From the NCBI GenBank assembly GCA_907163375.1, contig CAJQUW010005549.1, positions 1 through 64,000 of the forward strand: a stretch of 64,000 bases of DNA, in the 5' to 3' direction. Made by a program: the position numbers and the translations under genes. Each line of letters begins with the position of its first letter. The stretch's first letter is position 1. The notes below the pieces were generated by a model, which saw only the letters and a list, made by a program, of their open reading frames with translations, was not told the DNA's origin and did not search any database. The DNA is from Prostheceraeus crozeri (taxonomy: Eukaryota > Platyhelminthes > Polycladida > Euryleptidae). Below are positions 56,001-64,000 of the stretch, piece after piece.

Positions 56001-59000
56001 TTATTCCCACGTGTCATCATCATCACTTAAATTACTCTCACAGATGATTGTTTGAAATATTTCAGCTTGAATATCTTCTCCGTTATAAGGTAACATAATT
56101 TCATTTTCATCAGGTGCTTGACGTTTAAGAATATTTATTTGACCAGAAAATTTTTTTTCTTCAGTATTATTATTTTTATCAGGAATACTAATTCCAGTTT
56201 CTAAAGATCGTTTCCATGGTTTATTAACTGTAGTCGATAATGTTTTCCCCGAATATAATTTTAGAAAATCTTCTACTTTTACTTTGTTTTGTGAATAACC
56301 TTTGAATGTTTTCTTTTCACTAAGTCTCCCTTGTTCATCTACAGTAATACAGTATTTTACTTTAGGTGCAATAAACATTGCAAAAATAATTCCACCATTT
56401 CCATAATCATATTTCCCTTGACACAATTCTCCTCCAACATATCCAGCAGCGTCTAATTTATTAAAGAGCTCATTGGAAATATATATTGAATCAGTATCTG
56501 TATAATGAATGTATTTTTCTTTGAAACCATTAATTTCTAAAATAAAGTTATTCATGATTCTTCTAGAGTGAGAAAGAATGAAAGAACCTAAGTGTGATGG
56601 CATGAATGACGTCTTCCCATCTTTTACAATATTAGTTTTGAGAAATTCATCATCTTCCATTTCTACTTTCGCTAAATATTGTTCATCATTTAATTTTTCA
56701 TAATCTTTTACTTCTTGAGTGAAATTTTTTCTCAATGTATTCTCATTCCATAAATGATATTTAGTGGTTATATCTTTTTTGCACAGTTTTGCCATATAGC
56801 GAATTCATCAATAATTTAATTAACTCATCACCTACAGTATTTCCTTCTGTTTTATATCTTTTTCTCAAATTAAAAAGTTTTTCAATATAATTTCGAAATG
56901 GTGAAACTTGATAATTTTTTTCATAAATTATACCATCAGTAATGTGTAAGATTTTCCCCCCACATCTAACAATTTCTTGTATGTCAACAGAAGTTAATAC
57001 ATCATAACATATACCATTTCTAAACCTGATTACTTTTACATGAGAATTATTATTTTGATTTTTAACTTTATCTTTTATAGGAACTGGTTGGAAAAACATA
57101 TCATTCGGATATTGAAACACAACAGAGAATATTCCAGTTTTAGGTCTAAATGTTTGAGTATTAAATTTATATACTATTTCCCGCTCTTCTTCTTGACGAA
57201 ATTTTCTAGCTGATTCAGCTTTAGGGTATTCTGAATTTTCATCATACATAGCTGATGGATATAAAGATGTTGCATCAAAAGCCATTAGAAATTCATTTTT
57301 TTGTTCAAGTAGTTGATTTGAAATTTTCTTACAAATTTCAGTTTTATCTCCTAAATCTCGATACTGTTTCATTAAATCTATTAAATTACTTCCAGGGGAC
57401 AAAGCCCCACCAGCGCAGCGACTAGGTAAATACTGTTTTAATATTGGTAACAAGATGCTACAAAATGGCGATATGTATTTTCTTATATTTGCTGAAACTC
57501 TTCCACCTTTAACAGATTTTCTAATATAATTTCTAGCCCATAAATCTATATGAGAATGAATATTTGTATTGTCATTTTGTACGCTTTTCATCCAACCGTT
57601 AAATGTTAAAGCAGAGGATGTCAAATTAGTAGTTATATCTTCACCAACTAAATCTTGCATAACATTATTATATTTGTAGATACAAAAAGCTAAAGAAAGA
57701 ATATCGTTAACTAAATATGGTCTCCATTCAATTTCTTTTTCTTTATAATTTTCATGTGTTATGTCTCCAATTTCATAATTTAATTTACACACATTCATAG
57801 GAATTTTAAAATTCTCACACCATTTAGAAAGACTTGTTTTTACATGTTGATAACTACATTTCATTATAGTAGTGTGAAGTGCTAATTTACCTGACGGTGA
57901 ATCTTTTTTCATATTGTTTTTAAATCTAAAAGATTTTTGAATGTATCTACTAACACATTCAGTTGTATAAGGATTTTGTAATGAAGCAGTCAATATTCCT
58001 CTTGAAGTTTTAAGAGGCGGTTTAGATAATTTAAAATTAGCTTTTATCGGAAAATAGGAATCAAAACCTGATGAATTGTGAGCTATTAAAGTTACTTTCG
58101 AATAATTAAATTTTCCAAGAGTTTTAAAAAATTGATGGATCGGACATACGTCCTCTGGGTTTCCCCCGATCGAACATTCATCATCCTCAGTTCTCGTAAA
58201 TATTTTCACACAATTTTGAAGTTTATTAAATTCTAATTCAGTTAAATTATTATACTCATTAATCTGTTTTTTAAGTTTTTTAATTTCATCTTCATCTTTT
58301 GATCGTTTAATTTTAATCATATCACTTAACAAACGTGTTTCTAATTCTTTCAATCTTTGTCTCGGTAAACAACATATAAATTTATTAAAATTAATAGCTC
58401 CTACAGCATAAGGAATAGGATGAGCTGTTGAACAGTTAGGATCAGGAAAAGTTTCGAGATCCCAAATATATGTTGAACCATAGTCAATTTTTTTCTTTGT
58501 TATGATTTTATATGGACGCGTTGTTAGATTTTCATCAGTAACTGTTTTATATATGGGTTTGAAATTATTTTCAATTTCTCTAATAGCTTTTAATTTATGA
58601 GATTTATTAATTAAACAATAGTGACCAATTGTTGAACCTGCGTGAAAATAATTGTAATAAACATAATTATGAAACGTTTCAATTCCTCTAGGATTTAAAT
58701 GACGATTGGCAGGACTATAATATTGAACACATTCTCCAAAATATTTATTGAATTGAGAAAATTTGCAGTTTGACATTACTCCTGTTCTAGATGTGGCTTT
58801 CTCTTTATATAAAAAATTATTAAACATTTCTTTCATCATTTCTCCTTGTTCTTCATTAAAACCTCGTAAAGCATTATAACATTTAATAAAACAAAAATCT
58901 TCAGAAGGAATATAACAATATTCACCGAAATATTCTTTGATTCTATATTTCATATTAATCCCTGCCCCTCTATGCGATCTTTGTACTAACTTCATTCCAA

Positions 59001-59508
59001 AATCTTCATATTTAATATTACCTGTAAAAATCCATTCGTTAGCATCGGATTTCTCATCCAGATTCGAAAACCATATTTCAAATGAATTTTTATTATAGAA
59101 GGTTACGTAAAAATTTTGAATTATATTTTCCTGATCTTTAATAACTTTTCCAAGTAAATTAATAATTTTACCATTTGCTAAAAGTTTCCGCATATCATTT
59201 ACTACATTAATAAAAGATACATTTTCATATTTAATTTCATTTGGATTAAATAAATTACATAAATCATCACCAAGTTCATCTTTAATTCTATCATCAAAAA
59301 AGATATCACTAATAGGAGTTTCTAATATTTCTTTTGTTCCACTTTTCTGTTTTTTAGTATTACGTCTAATACTACGCCTAGTACGTTTCTGTTTTTTAAT
59401 ACGTTTACTACGTTTACTATGTTTAATTTGCGCATCAAACTCAGCAGTTTGTTTCTTGATTAATTCATCAATCCTAGACGTTTGTCCGAGAGACATTTTA
59501 CGATTCAT
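56001..59508 (-). CDS. Young Polinton: protein-primed DNA polymerase B
   Basis: Family B polymerase of the protein-primed type, which replicates the element. From ATG 59508: a basic N terminus (KRSKRIKKQKRTRRS), a conserved N-terminal domain (GVMSNCKFSQFNKYF), exonuclease motif I DLE at about 350-352 (YIWDLETFPD), Exo II VTLIAHNSSGFDSYF (about 472-486), polymerase motif A FDATSLYPSAMY (about 744-755), motif B LLMNSLYGKT and motif C HYTDTDSIYIS. The total near 1,170 residues fits Polinton PolB. Two GC-rich hairpin inserts lie in frame (about 57396-57410 and 58138-58171). Followed by an 18-bp minisatellite. Not entirely whole. Confidence 0.92.
58138..58171. repeat. Branched GC palindrome inside PolB
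   Basis: Outer arms GATCGG/CCGATC enclose GGG-AAA-CCC (minus strand) and GGAC-GTAT-GTCC, a small cloverleaf-like fold. It codes IGGNPEDVCP and falls in a stretch of about 15 residues that the old PolB lacks at the same place. Confidence 0.6.
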
Positions 59509-59541
59509 ATTTTTTAAAAGAAAAAAATGAATTTTTACATA

Positions 59542-59553
59542 GAACTTCGGTTC
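59542..59553. repeat. GC hairpin GAAC-TTCG-GTTC
   Basis: A four-base stem with a TTCG tetraloop, a very stable RNA loop type, placed just past the stop of the 101-residue gene and before PolB. Confidence 0.6.
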
Positions 59554-59558
59554 CGTTT

Positions 59559-59864
59559 TTACATATACACAGGAATATGTAATTGATGTAATGTTTCTAA
59601 TTCATGTGTTGTTAAATGTTCTTTCTTAACCAACCACCATAAATTATTATACGCCAAAAATACTCGGAAACTTCTTAAACAAAGTGGAAAGTCTTTTGTT
59701 TTAACACACGGTTTAATACCATGTTTTGTTTTATAATCTGTAACGAGCGCTACGTATTTATGATGATAATAAAATCTAACTTCTTTCTTCGAATTTACAG
59801 GATTTGTAGGATGACGATAATCTTTTAAAACTGGTACATGCTCTATCTTGTAAACATCCAACAT
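59559..59864 (-). CDS. Young Polinton: conserved unknown, 101 residues
   Basis: I chose ATG 59864 (MLDVYKIEHVPVLKDYRHP) because it follows the A-rich leader used by other genes. Conserved core VRFYYHHKYVALV, LCLRSFRVFLAYNNLWWL. Basic and aromatic, with no membrane segment. It sits between the ATPase and PolB on the same strand and is kept in the old copy next to PolB, so it may act with replication or packaging. Function unknown. Confidence 0.65.
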   Translation of the reverse strand: MLDVYKIEHVPVLKDYRHPTNPVNSKKEVRFYYHHKYVALVTDYKTKHGIKPCVKTKDFPLCLRSFRVFLAYNNLWWLVKKEHLTTHELETLHQLHIPVYM

Positions 59865-59906
59865 ATTTTTTTTTATTTTTATTAACAAAAAATTTATAAG
59901 AAAAAA

Positions 59907-59980
59907 TTATTCGGTCACTCCGTTCGGTCACTCCGCGAAAATATTTTCTATCGACTTTCACTCCGCGAAAATATTTTCTA
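59907..59980. repeat. Direct duplications at the ATPase 3' end
   Basis: TCGGTCACTCCG is repeated twice, and CACTCCGCGAAAATATTTTC occurs twice (near 59929 and near 59960), the second copy being the ATPase tail. Confidence 0.8.
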
Positions 59981-60725
59981 TAACTCTTTCATGAATTTTT
60001 TTATCAATATTAATTGTGATAAATCCATAATCTTTTGACCAAGCATTGTTACACGATTGTTTAAATTCATCTTTATTTCTTACACATAAATCTCTTAACA
60101 AATCACATAAGTTTCTTGCATTTATTTCAAATAGTATAAATATATTTGCATTCTTTCTAATAACACTTCCGTCTAATGAATACATACTTTGTGTTAAATA
60201 AAAAACACTACAGTTATTATGTCTACCTCTTGTGAAATAATTTCTCTGAACTGACTGATTTCTATCATTAACACAATCATCAAAAATTACACAATGTTTC
60301 ATTGTTTTATCTAGTTTACAAGGATCTTGCATATTACCACTATCATCTATTAATTGTATTTTTATATGCTTATTCTTATTAGATTCTACTAACTGATTAT
60401 TTTTTGCTGCTTCTTCACACCACGAAATTATTTCTTCTTCATCTTCAGATTTTTCATATTCTTTGAATAATGAAGCAATTGCTGTTTTTTTAAGATTATT
60501 TTCAAATCCATATTTTAAAAATTGATAGACGGGTTGTTCTGCTGTTGTTGTATAAATTATAAGATTGTTATAATCCAAAAAATTTGGAGTCGTGAGAATT
60601 TTAAATAATAAATATGTTTTACCACAACCTGATCTTCCGCAAATAACTGACAAAACTTTATTAGATAAATTTGGATGATGATTAAATTTAAGTTTTTTTT
60701 TATTTAATGGAGGTAGTTCACTCAT
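59958..60725 (-). CDS. Young Polinton: genome-packaging ATPase (FtsK/HerA type)
   Basis: A 255-residue ATPase that in this family pumps DNA into the capsid. From ATG 60725 after TATTAAAAA: Walker A GRSGCGKTYLLF (residues 30-41), Walker B HCVIFDDC (about 144-151), then NYFTRGRHNNCSVFYLTQS with the sensor-like arginine and glutamine, and a C-terminal NLCDLLRDLCVRNKDEF. The length is usual for the A32-like/Polinton group. It looks whole. Upstream is the minor capsid gene, downstream the 101-residue gene. Confidence 0.92.
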   Translation of the reverse strand: MSELPPLNKKKLKFNHHPNLSNKVLSVICGRSGCGKTYLLFKILTTPNFLDYNNLIIYTTTAEQPVYQFLKYGFENNLKKTAIASLFKEYEKSEDEEEIISWCEEAAKNNQLVESNKNKHIKIQLIDDSGNMQDPCKLDKTMKHCVIFDDCVNDRNQSVQRNYFTRGRHNNCSVFYLTQSMYSLDGSVIRKNANIFILFEINARNLCDLLRDLCVRNKDEFKQSCNNAWSKDYGFITINIDKKIHERVIENIFAE

Positions 60726-60834
60726 TTTTTAATAAAAAATTTCAATTTTAATTTTTTTATTTTTTAAAGAAAAAGAGTAAGAAGAATAATAATAATCAGA
60801 AGAAAATTAAACTTCTCTAGCTTCGCGTGGGAGT

Positions 60835-61623
60835 TTATACCTCCCGAACCAAAAGATCTATCATAATCTCTTCACCTCCAAAATTTATTTCTTGTCCTTT
60901 TTCATCAGTGATTCTCATGTTAATGTTGTTAATAGTTTTTCTTGTAATAGGAAAATATATTAATGTTTGGGGAAATACATTTAATCTATAACCAATGGGT
61001 ACAGTAAAAGCTGGAAAACTGAATATTAAATTTGACAATTTACCATTTATATATCCTCCTTCAATAATGTCACAATGTACAACAATTGAATTTATTTCAG
61101 TTATTTTTGGAATCTTCTCACCTAAATGATAACCTTGACTATAAGTTTGTTTATTAAATCCTAATAGCTTTGACAATGATCTATCATGATTAAAATCAAC
61201 TTGATGATTTTCGTCTAAAGTAAGAGAAAATTTATTAACTGCCGGTTCAACTGCAAAATGTAATTGTTTCTTATCTTTAAACGGTATACCTAAATGTCTC
61301 TTAATTTCATTTGATATTGATTCAACTTCGTAAGAACCAGGAAGAAAAGTTAATATTTTCCATGTTTTGCCTTTATCAGTAGAATATCTAAATTGATCAT
61401 TCACATCTTTTATAACATTTTGAATAGTGTTAAATGTGGAGAAACTAGTCAATGCAATTTGATAATTTTTATTTTGTTCCAAATGTAGAATGGGTTCTAA
61501 ATTACAAGTGTGTGATGAAGTAGTTGTTATAATTTTTAACGTCGTACTAAATTTTGATGAACCCAAAATCTCTGTCAAATTTTCTAAATGATTATTAATT
61601 TTGTCTAAATCTGCTGAACACAT
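60835..61623 (-). CDS. Young Polinton: minor capsid (penton-like) protein
   Basis: A 262-residue protein, ATG 61623 after CTAAAAA. It has the conserved pattern of the Polinton/adintovirus penton homologue: a KGKTWKILTFLPGSYEV beta-rich N-terminal half, KLLGFNKQTYSQGYH, INSIVVHCDIIEGGYINGKL and a C-terminal ITDEKGQEINFGGEEIMIDL. Expected to be a single jelly-roll at capsid vertices. It looks whole and is conserved in the old copy at the same position. Confidence 0.75.
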   Translation of the reverse strand: MCSADLDKINNHLENLTEILGSSKFSTTLKIITTTSSHTCNLEPILHLEQNKNYQIALTSFSTFNTIQNVIKDVNDQFRYSTDKGKTWKILTFLPGSYEVESISNEIKRHLGIPFKDKKQLHFAVEPAVNKFSLTLDENHQVDFNHDRSLSKLLGFNKQTYSQGYHLGEKIPKITEINSIVVHCDIIEGGYINGKLSNLIFSFPAFTVPIGYRLNVFPQTLIYFPITRKTINNINMRITDEKGQEINFGGEEIMIDLLVREV

Positions 61624-61652
61624 TTTTTAGTTAAAATTTTGAATAAATATTA

Positions 61653-61717
61653 TAGATAAAAATCGTAGATAAAAATCATAAATAAAAATCATAGATAAAA
61701 ATCATAGATAAAAATTA
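61653..61717. repeat. 15-bp tandem repeat
   Basis: ATAGATAAAAATCAT repeated four to five times between the 274-residue gene and the minor capsid gene. Confidence 0.85.
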
Positions 61718-61738
61718 GAAACAACATATTTCAGCTAC

Positions 61739-61764
61739 GGGCGAAGCCCTAGAACATTCGGTTC
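61739..61764. repeat. GC hairpin pair at a gene 3' end
   Basis: GGGC-GAA-GCCC (61739-61749) abuts the stop codon (61749-61751) of the 274-residue gene; a second stem, GAAC-ATTCG-GTTC, covers its last codons. Confidence 0.65.
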
Positions 61765-62573
61765 GTTACACTTTTATAATCCTCTTCATTTAGAATCTTC
61801 TTTTCCAGCAGTCTTTTCAATATAGCATGAATTTCATTGAAACTAGAATTATGTCCTTCTTTTATTGCAGATATTAAAATATTTAATCTATTTAGTAATT
61901 CTTGTGGATCATCTGGTAAAAATATGGTTGTTTCTGTTTTCTGTTTTTCAGATAAACCTTTCCCTACTTTAACTCCCGTTGATAATAAATTTTCTAATTG
62001 TTTATAACGTCTAAGAGATTTTACTGCACCAACTCTGTCTAACATAGCTTTATATTTTATGAGATCTTCTACAGCATAATTATTTAAATCTGCTCCTCTT
62101 AAAAGATTAACAAAATTTCTATCTAAATTAAAAGGAGATTTATCTGGTGAAAAAATTATACCTCGAAAAGGTTGTGGAAATATTTCTTTTTGTCCGAGAT
62201 AAAATCTAGGTATTGTTTTTCCATCTATAAATGAAATAGAATGTTCAAATTGCATAGATTTTGGTAATTTCTTATTAATGTTTGATTCTAGTAATCCATA
62301 GTCATCTAATATAGTTTTGTGCTCTGGATCTGTTATATCAATTTGTTTATCATTATTTGTACTTTCTTTTTCAAGAGTTTTAAATGGTTTCATAGTTTTC
62401 TCAAAATCAGTTTTTACTTGCTCGGTTTGCTGCATTTGTTCAAACATATCAGATTGAATACCAGCTTTTATCATTCTATGCTGAAGATGATTTTCTTTCA
62501 TAATATTTCTTTGTTTTATTAACTCTTCTAATTGTTTTAATCTTTTAAAATTATCAGCTCTAATTTTATCCAT
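61749..62573 (-). CDS. Young Polinton: conserved unknown, 274 residues
   Basis: I chose ATG 62573 (MDKIRADNFKRLKQLEE), which follows TATTTTAAAA; the open frame extends upstream but without a better start. The N-terminal 100 residues are a basic coiled coil; then KSMQFEHSISFIDGKTIPRF, SPFNLDRNFVNLLRGADL and a C-terminal TTIFLPDDPQELLNRLNILI followed by GHNSSFNEIHAIL. I recall this C-terminal pattern from uncharacterised Polinton-linked proteins. Likely virion-associated given its place next to the minor capsid gene; function unknown. Looks whole. Confidence 0.65.
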   Translation of the reverse strand: MDKIRADNFKRLKQLEELIKQRNIMKENHLQHRMIKAGIQSDMFEQMQQTEQVKTDFEKTMKPFKTLEKESTNNDKQIDITDPEHKTILDDYGLLESNINKKLPKSMQFEHSISFIDGKTIPRFYLGQKEIFPQPFRGIIFSPDKSPFNLDRNFVNLLRGADLNNYAVEDLIKYKAMLDRVGAVKSLRRYKQLENLLSTGVKVGKGLSEKQKTETTIFLPDDPQELLNRLNILISAIKEGHNSSFNEIHAILKRLLEKKILNEEDYKSVTNRMF

Positions 62574-62689
62574 TTTTAAAATATAATATTTGAATTTTGT
62601 GGTAACATTGGAATACAACAAAAACATTTTACTGAACAAATTATTTTTTTATTGCTTTGTTGTCTGACATCTTTTCGTTTAAAGTTTTC

Positions 62690-63419
62690 TCTTTTTAAGT
62701 TTTGTTTAATAAAGTTTTGTTTAATAAAGTTTTGCTTAAATTTTCGCTTAAAGTTTTTAGCTCTTCTAAAAAAAATTTATCATTTTCTTCATTAGAAATT
62801 TTACCACCAGTAAAAGTTTTACCATCACTCGAAATTTTGCCATCCTGTCTATTCTTATCATCAACTTTTTCGGACTGTAATTGAAAGGTTTGATTTACTT
62901 CATTAGCTATTTGATCAAATTTTTCAATCTCATCTAACGTAATAACATTATCATCACATACTCTTTGAAAGTAGTAATGTAGTTTATCATAGACTTCTTT
63001 AATATGTAAATGCTTAGTTTTAATGATTTTCGTTTCTTAGTTATTAAAGATTTATCTAACATTGTAACAAGTGAAGTTGCAAAAACACCCGTACCTGTTA
63101 AAACTGTAGCAACTACTGGAATTACTAAAACACCTGAAGATATAACAATTGTTAAAACACCTAAACTTATTGTTAAGAATATGCCAATTCCTTGTGTTAC
63201 ATTCTTAACTTTAGTCCATCTCTTTCTTAATTTTTTATAATGCTCTAATCTTAATAATAATTGAGATTCTTTATCTTTCATATAGCGTACTCTATCTTTG
63301 TGTTTTTCTTTGTTCATTTTTTCAATGTTCATTTTTTCAATGTCCATTAAAGTAGAACTACGTTCATATGATAACGAAGGATATATTCTTGCGGTTTCAT
63401 CCACTTTTGTTTCTTCCAT
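62690..63419 (-). CDS. Young Polinton: coiled-coil membrane protein
   Basis: Starts at ATG 63419 (MEETKVDETARIYPSLSYER), whose first codons lie inside the right terminal inverted repeat. A basic coiled coil (RVRYMKDKESQLLLRLEHY) is followed by two hydrophobic segments (TQGIGIFLTISLGVLTIVI and VLVIPVVATVLTGTGVF), then a charged helical tail to about 62690. The topology suggests a membrane or virion-envelope-interacting protein; no family function is known to me. Conserved in the old copy. Not entirely whole. Confidence 0.6.
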
Positions 63420-63862
63420 TTTTAAAGAAATATTATTAGTCACATGTTATATTTTAAAAACCTGAAAGATGGATAAAATTCATAAATTTGAAATTCTCAA
63501 CTTTTATGATTTTTGGTGTCCTGGAACGATCATGATTTAAGCGAGAAAATTGTAATTCTCAAATTTTGAGGTTCTTAACTTTTATGATTTTCGCTGTCCT
63601 GGACCGGTCATGATTTTAAGGGTGAAAATTGTAATTCTCAAATTTTGTGATTTTGAAAAATTTGAAAATTGGGTATTTTTAAAAACGCTTAAATTTTCGC
63701 CCTTTGGCCTTCAGCCACGTGAAATTTGAAGTCTACCTAAATTTTTGAAATTTTGATTTTTTTGATTTTTTGAAAAAACCCGCAAAAGTGTGACATCCGG
63801 CGCAAGCGAAGCGAAGCAAAGCGAAGCGAAGCGTCGCGCCGGATGTCACACTATATACTACT
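63370..63862. repeat. Polinton right terminal inverted repeat
   Basis: 493 bp, the reverse complement of 46803-47295 with about two differences (one in the outer ten bases, one in GGCCGAAGGCC). The tip stem pairs 63787-63803 with 63836-63852. Followed by ATTGAT (63863-63868). Confidence 0.95.
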
Positions 63863-64000
63863 ATTGATCAAAATATCTTTCATAATATACATGCTTCACA
63901 TCTAAAGTATATAGGCGCTCAATCTACTTTCGGATCTTACATGTTCCATGCATCTTATTGCTCATTCGATACAAGATAGTCTGAAATACGAAAATTCATA
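63863..64000 (-). repeat. Repeat R, inverted copy, third segment
   Basis: Complement of about 17710-17850, continuing beyond the window edge; it confirms where the Polinton inserted. Confidence 0.85.

Larger units (their letters stand above)
46803..63862 (-). mobile_element. Young, nearly full-length Polinton/Maverick
   Basis: The element is 17,060 bp. It has 493-bp terminal inverted repeats that match at all but about two positions by eye, begins AGTAGTATGTAGTGTGACAT, and is flanked by the 6-bp duplication ATTGAT, the length known for Polintons. The same repeat without the insertion is at 17845-17850. It carries PolB, integrase, ATPase, protease and both capsid genes plus several accessory genes, mostly on the minus strand. 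The near-identical ends and open genes indicate a recent insertion. It is not fully whole: about half a dozen breaks across the element. Confidence 0.95.

Noticed and set aside
55730-56026. 98-residue reading frame rich in FITSKK repeats on the minus strand
   Set aside because: It is a translation of the 18-bp minisatellite, not a gene.

Overview
The window is animal genomic DNA, AT-rich and intron-bearing, most likely from an aquatic invertebrate. That rests on the mobile-element mix (two Polintons/Mavericks, a CR1/L2-like LINE, a Penelope-like remnant, hAT-, TTAA- and TA-type DNA elements), not on any marker gene, so I name no species. Almost everything identifiable is mobile. The only convincing host coding sequence is one exon of a small secreted cysteine-rich peptide (40721-40890). 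I saw no rRNA gene, tRNA gene or CRISPR array.

Layout. (1) 4-6464: a large inverted-repeat DNA element of unknown family carrying a CR1/L2-like LINE (357-4446) and a 1-kb TA-type MITE (5299-6297). (2) 6465-20575: host or unassigned DNA with a Penelope-like remnant, a TTAA element (11769-12740), a decayed transposon-like coding remnant, a repeat copy R (17700-18556) and an unrecognised decayed coding region. (3) 20576-37034, perhaps to 37615: an old, heavily decayed Polinton, hit by a TTAA element (21009-22789) and by an intron-containing DNA transposon of a family I cannot name (25340-29466). (4) 37736-39089: a short inverted relative of the first element. (5) 39090-42237: unassigned DNA with a TATA box and the secreted-peptide exon. 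(6) 42238-64000: a second, inverted copy of R split by a hAT element (42379-46250, 8-bp target duplication) and by a young Polinton (46803-63862, 17,060 bp, 493-bp terminal inverted repeats, 6-bp target duplication ATTGAT). The R copy at 17700-18556 preserves both empty sites.

The young Polinton has a nearly full gene set: PolB, FtsK/HerA-type packaging ATPase, adenain-like protease, double-jelly-roll major capsid protein, minor capsid protein, a pVI-like protein, a fibre-like coiled coil, a PLA2-like domain in one reading frame with the integrase, a membrane protein, conserved unknowns, and two adjacent forward reading frames resembling the two halves of a PCNA-type sliding clamp. It looks recent but not fully whole, with roughly half a dozen breaks. 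The old copy has the same core genes with the PolB block inverted and no clamp genes or protease seen.

The most unusual signals are: the clamp-like genes; adenain-type cleavage motifs between PLA2 and integrase and before an 11-residue tail of the pVI-like protein; a family of GC-rich hairpins with three-base loops that sits at gene 3' ends and also in frame inside Polinton genes; subterminal repeats and a 30-bp perfect palindrome in the unnamed transposon; and a slippery heptamer at the ORF1/ORF2 overlap of the LINE. All protein identities are from reading motifs; no database search was run.
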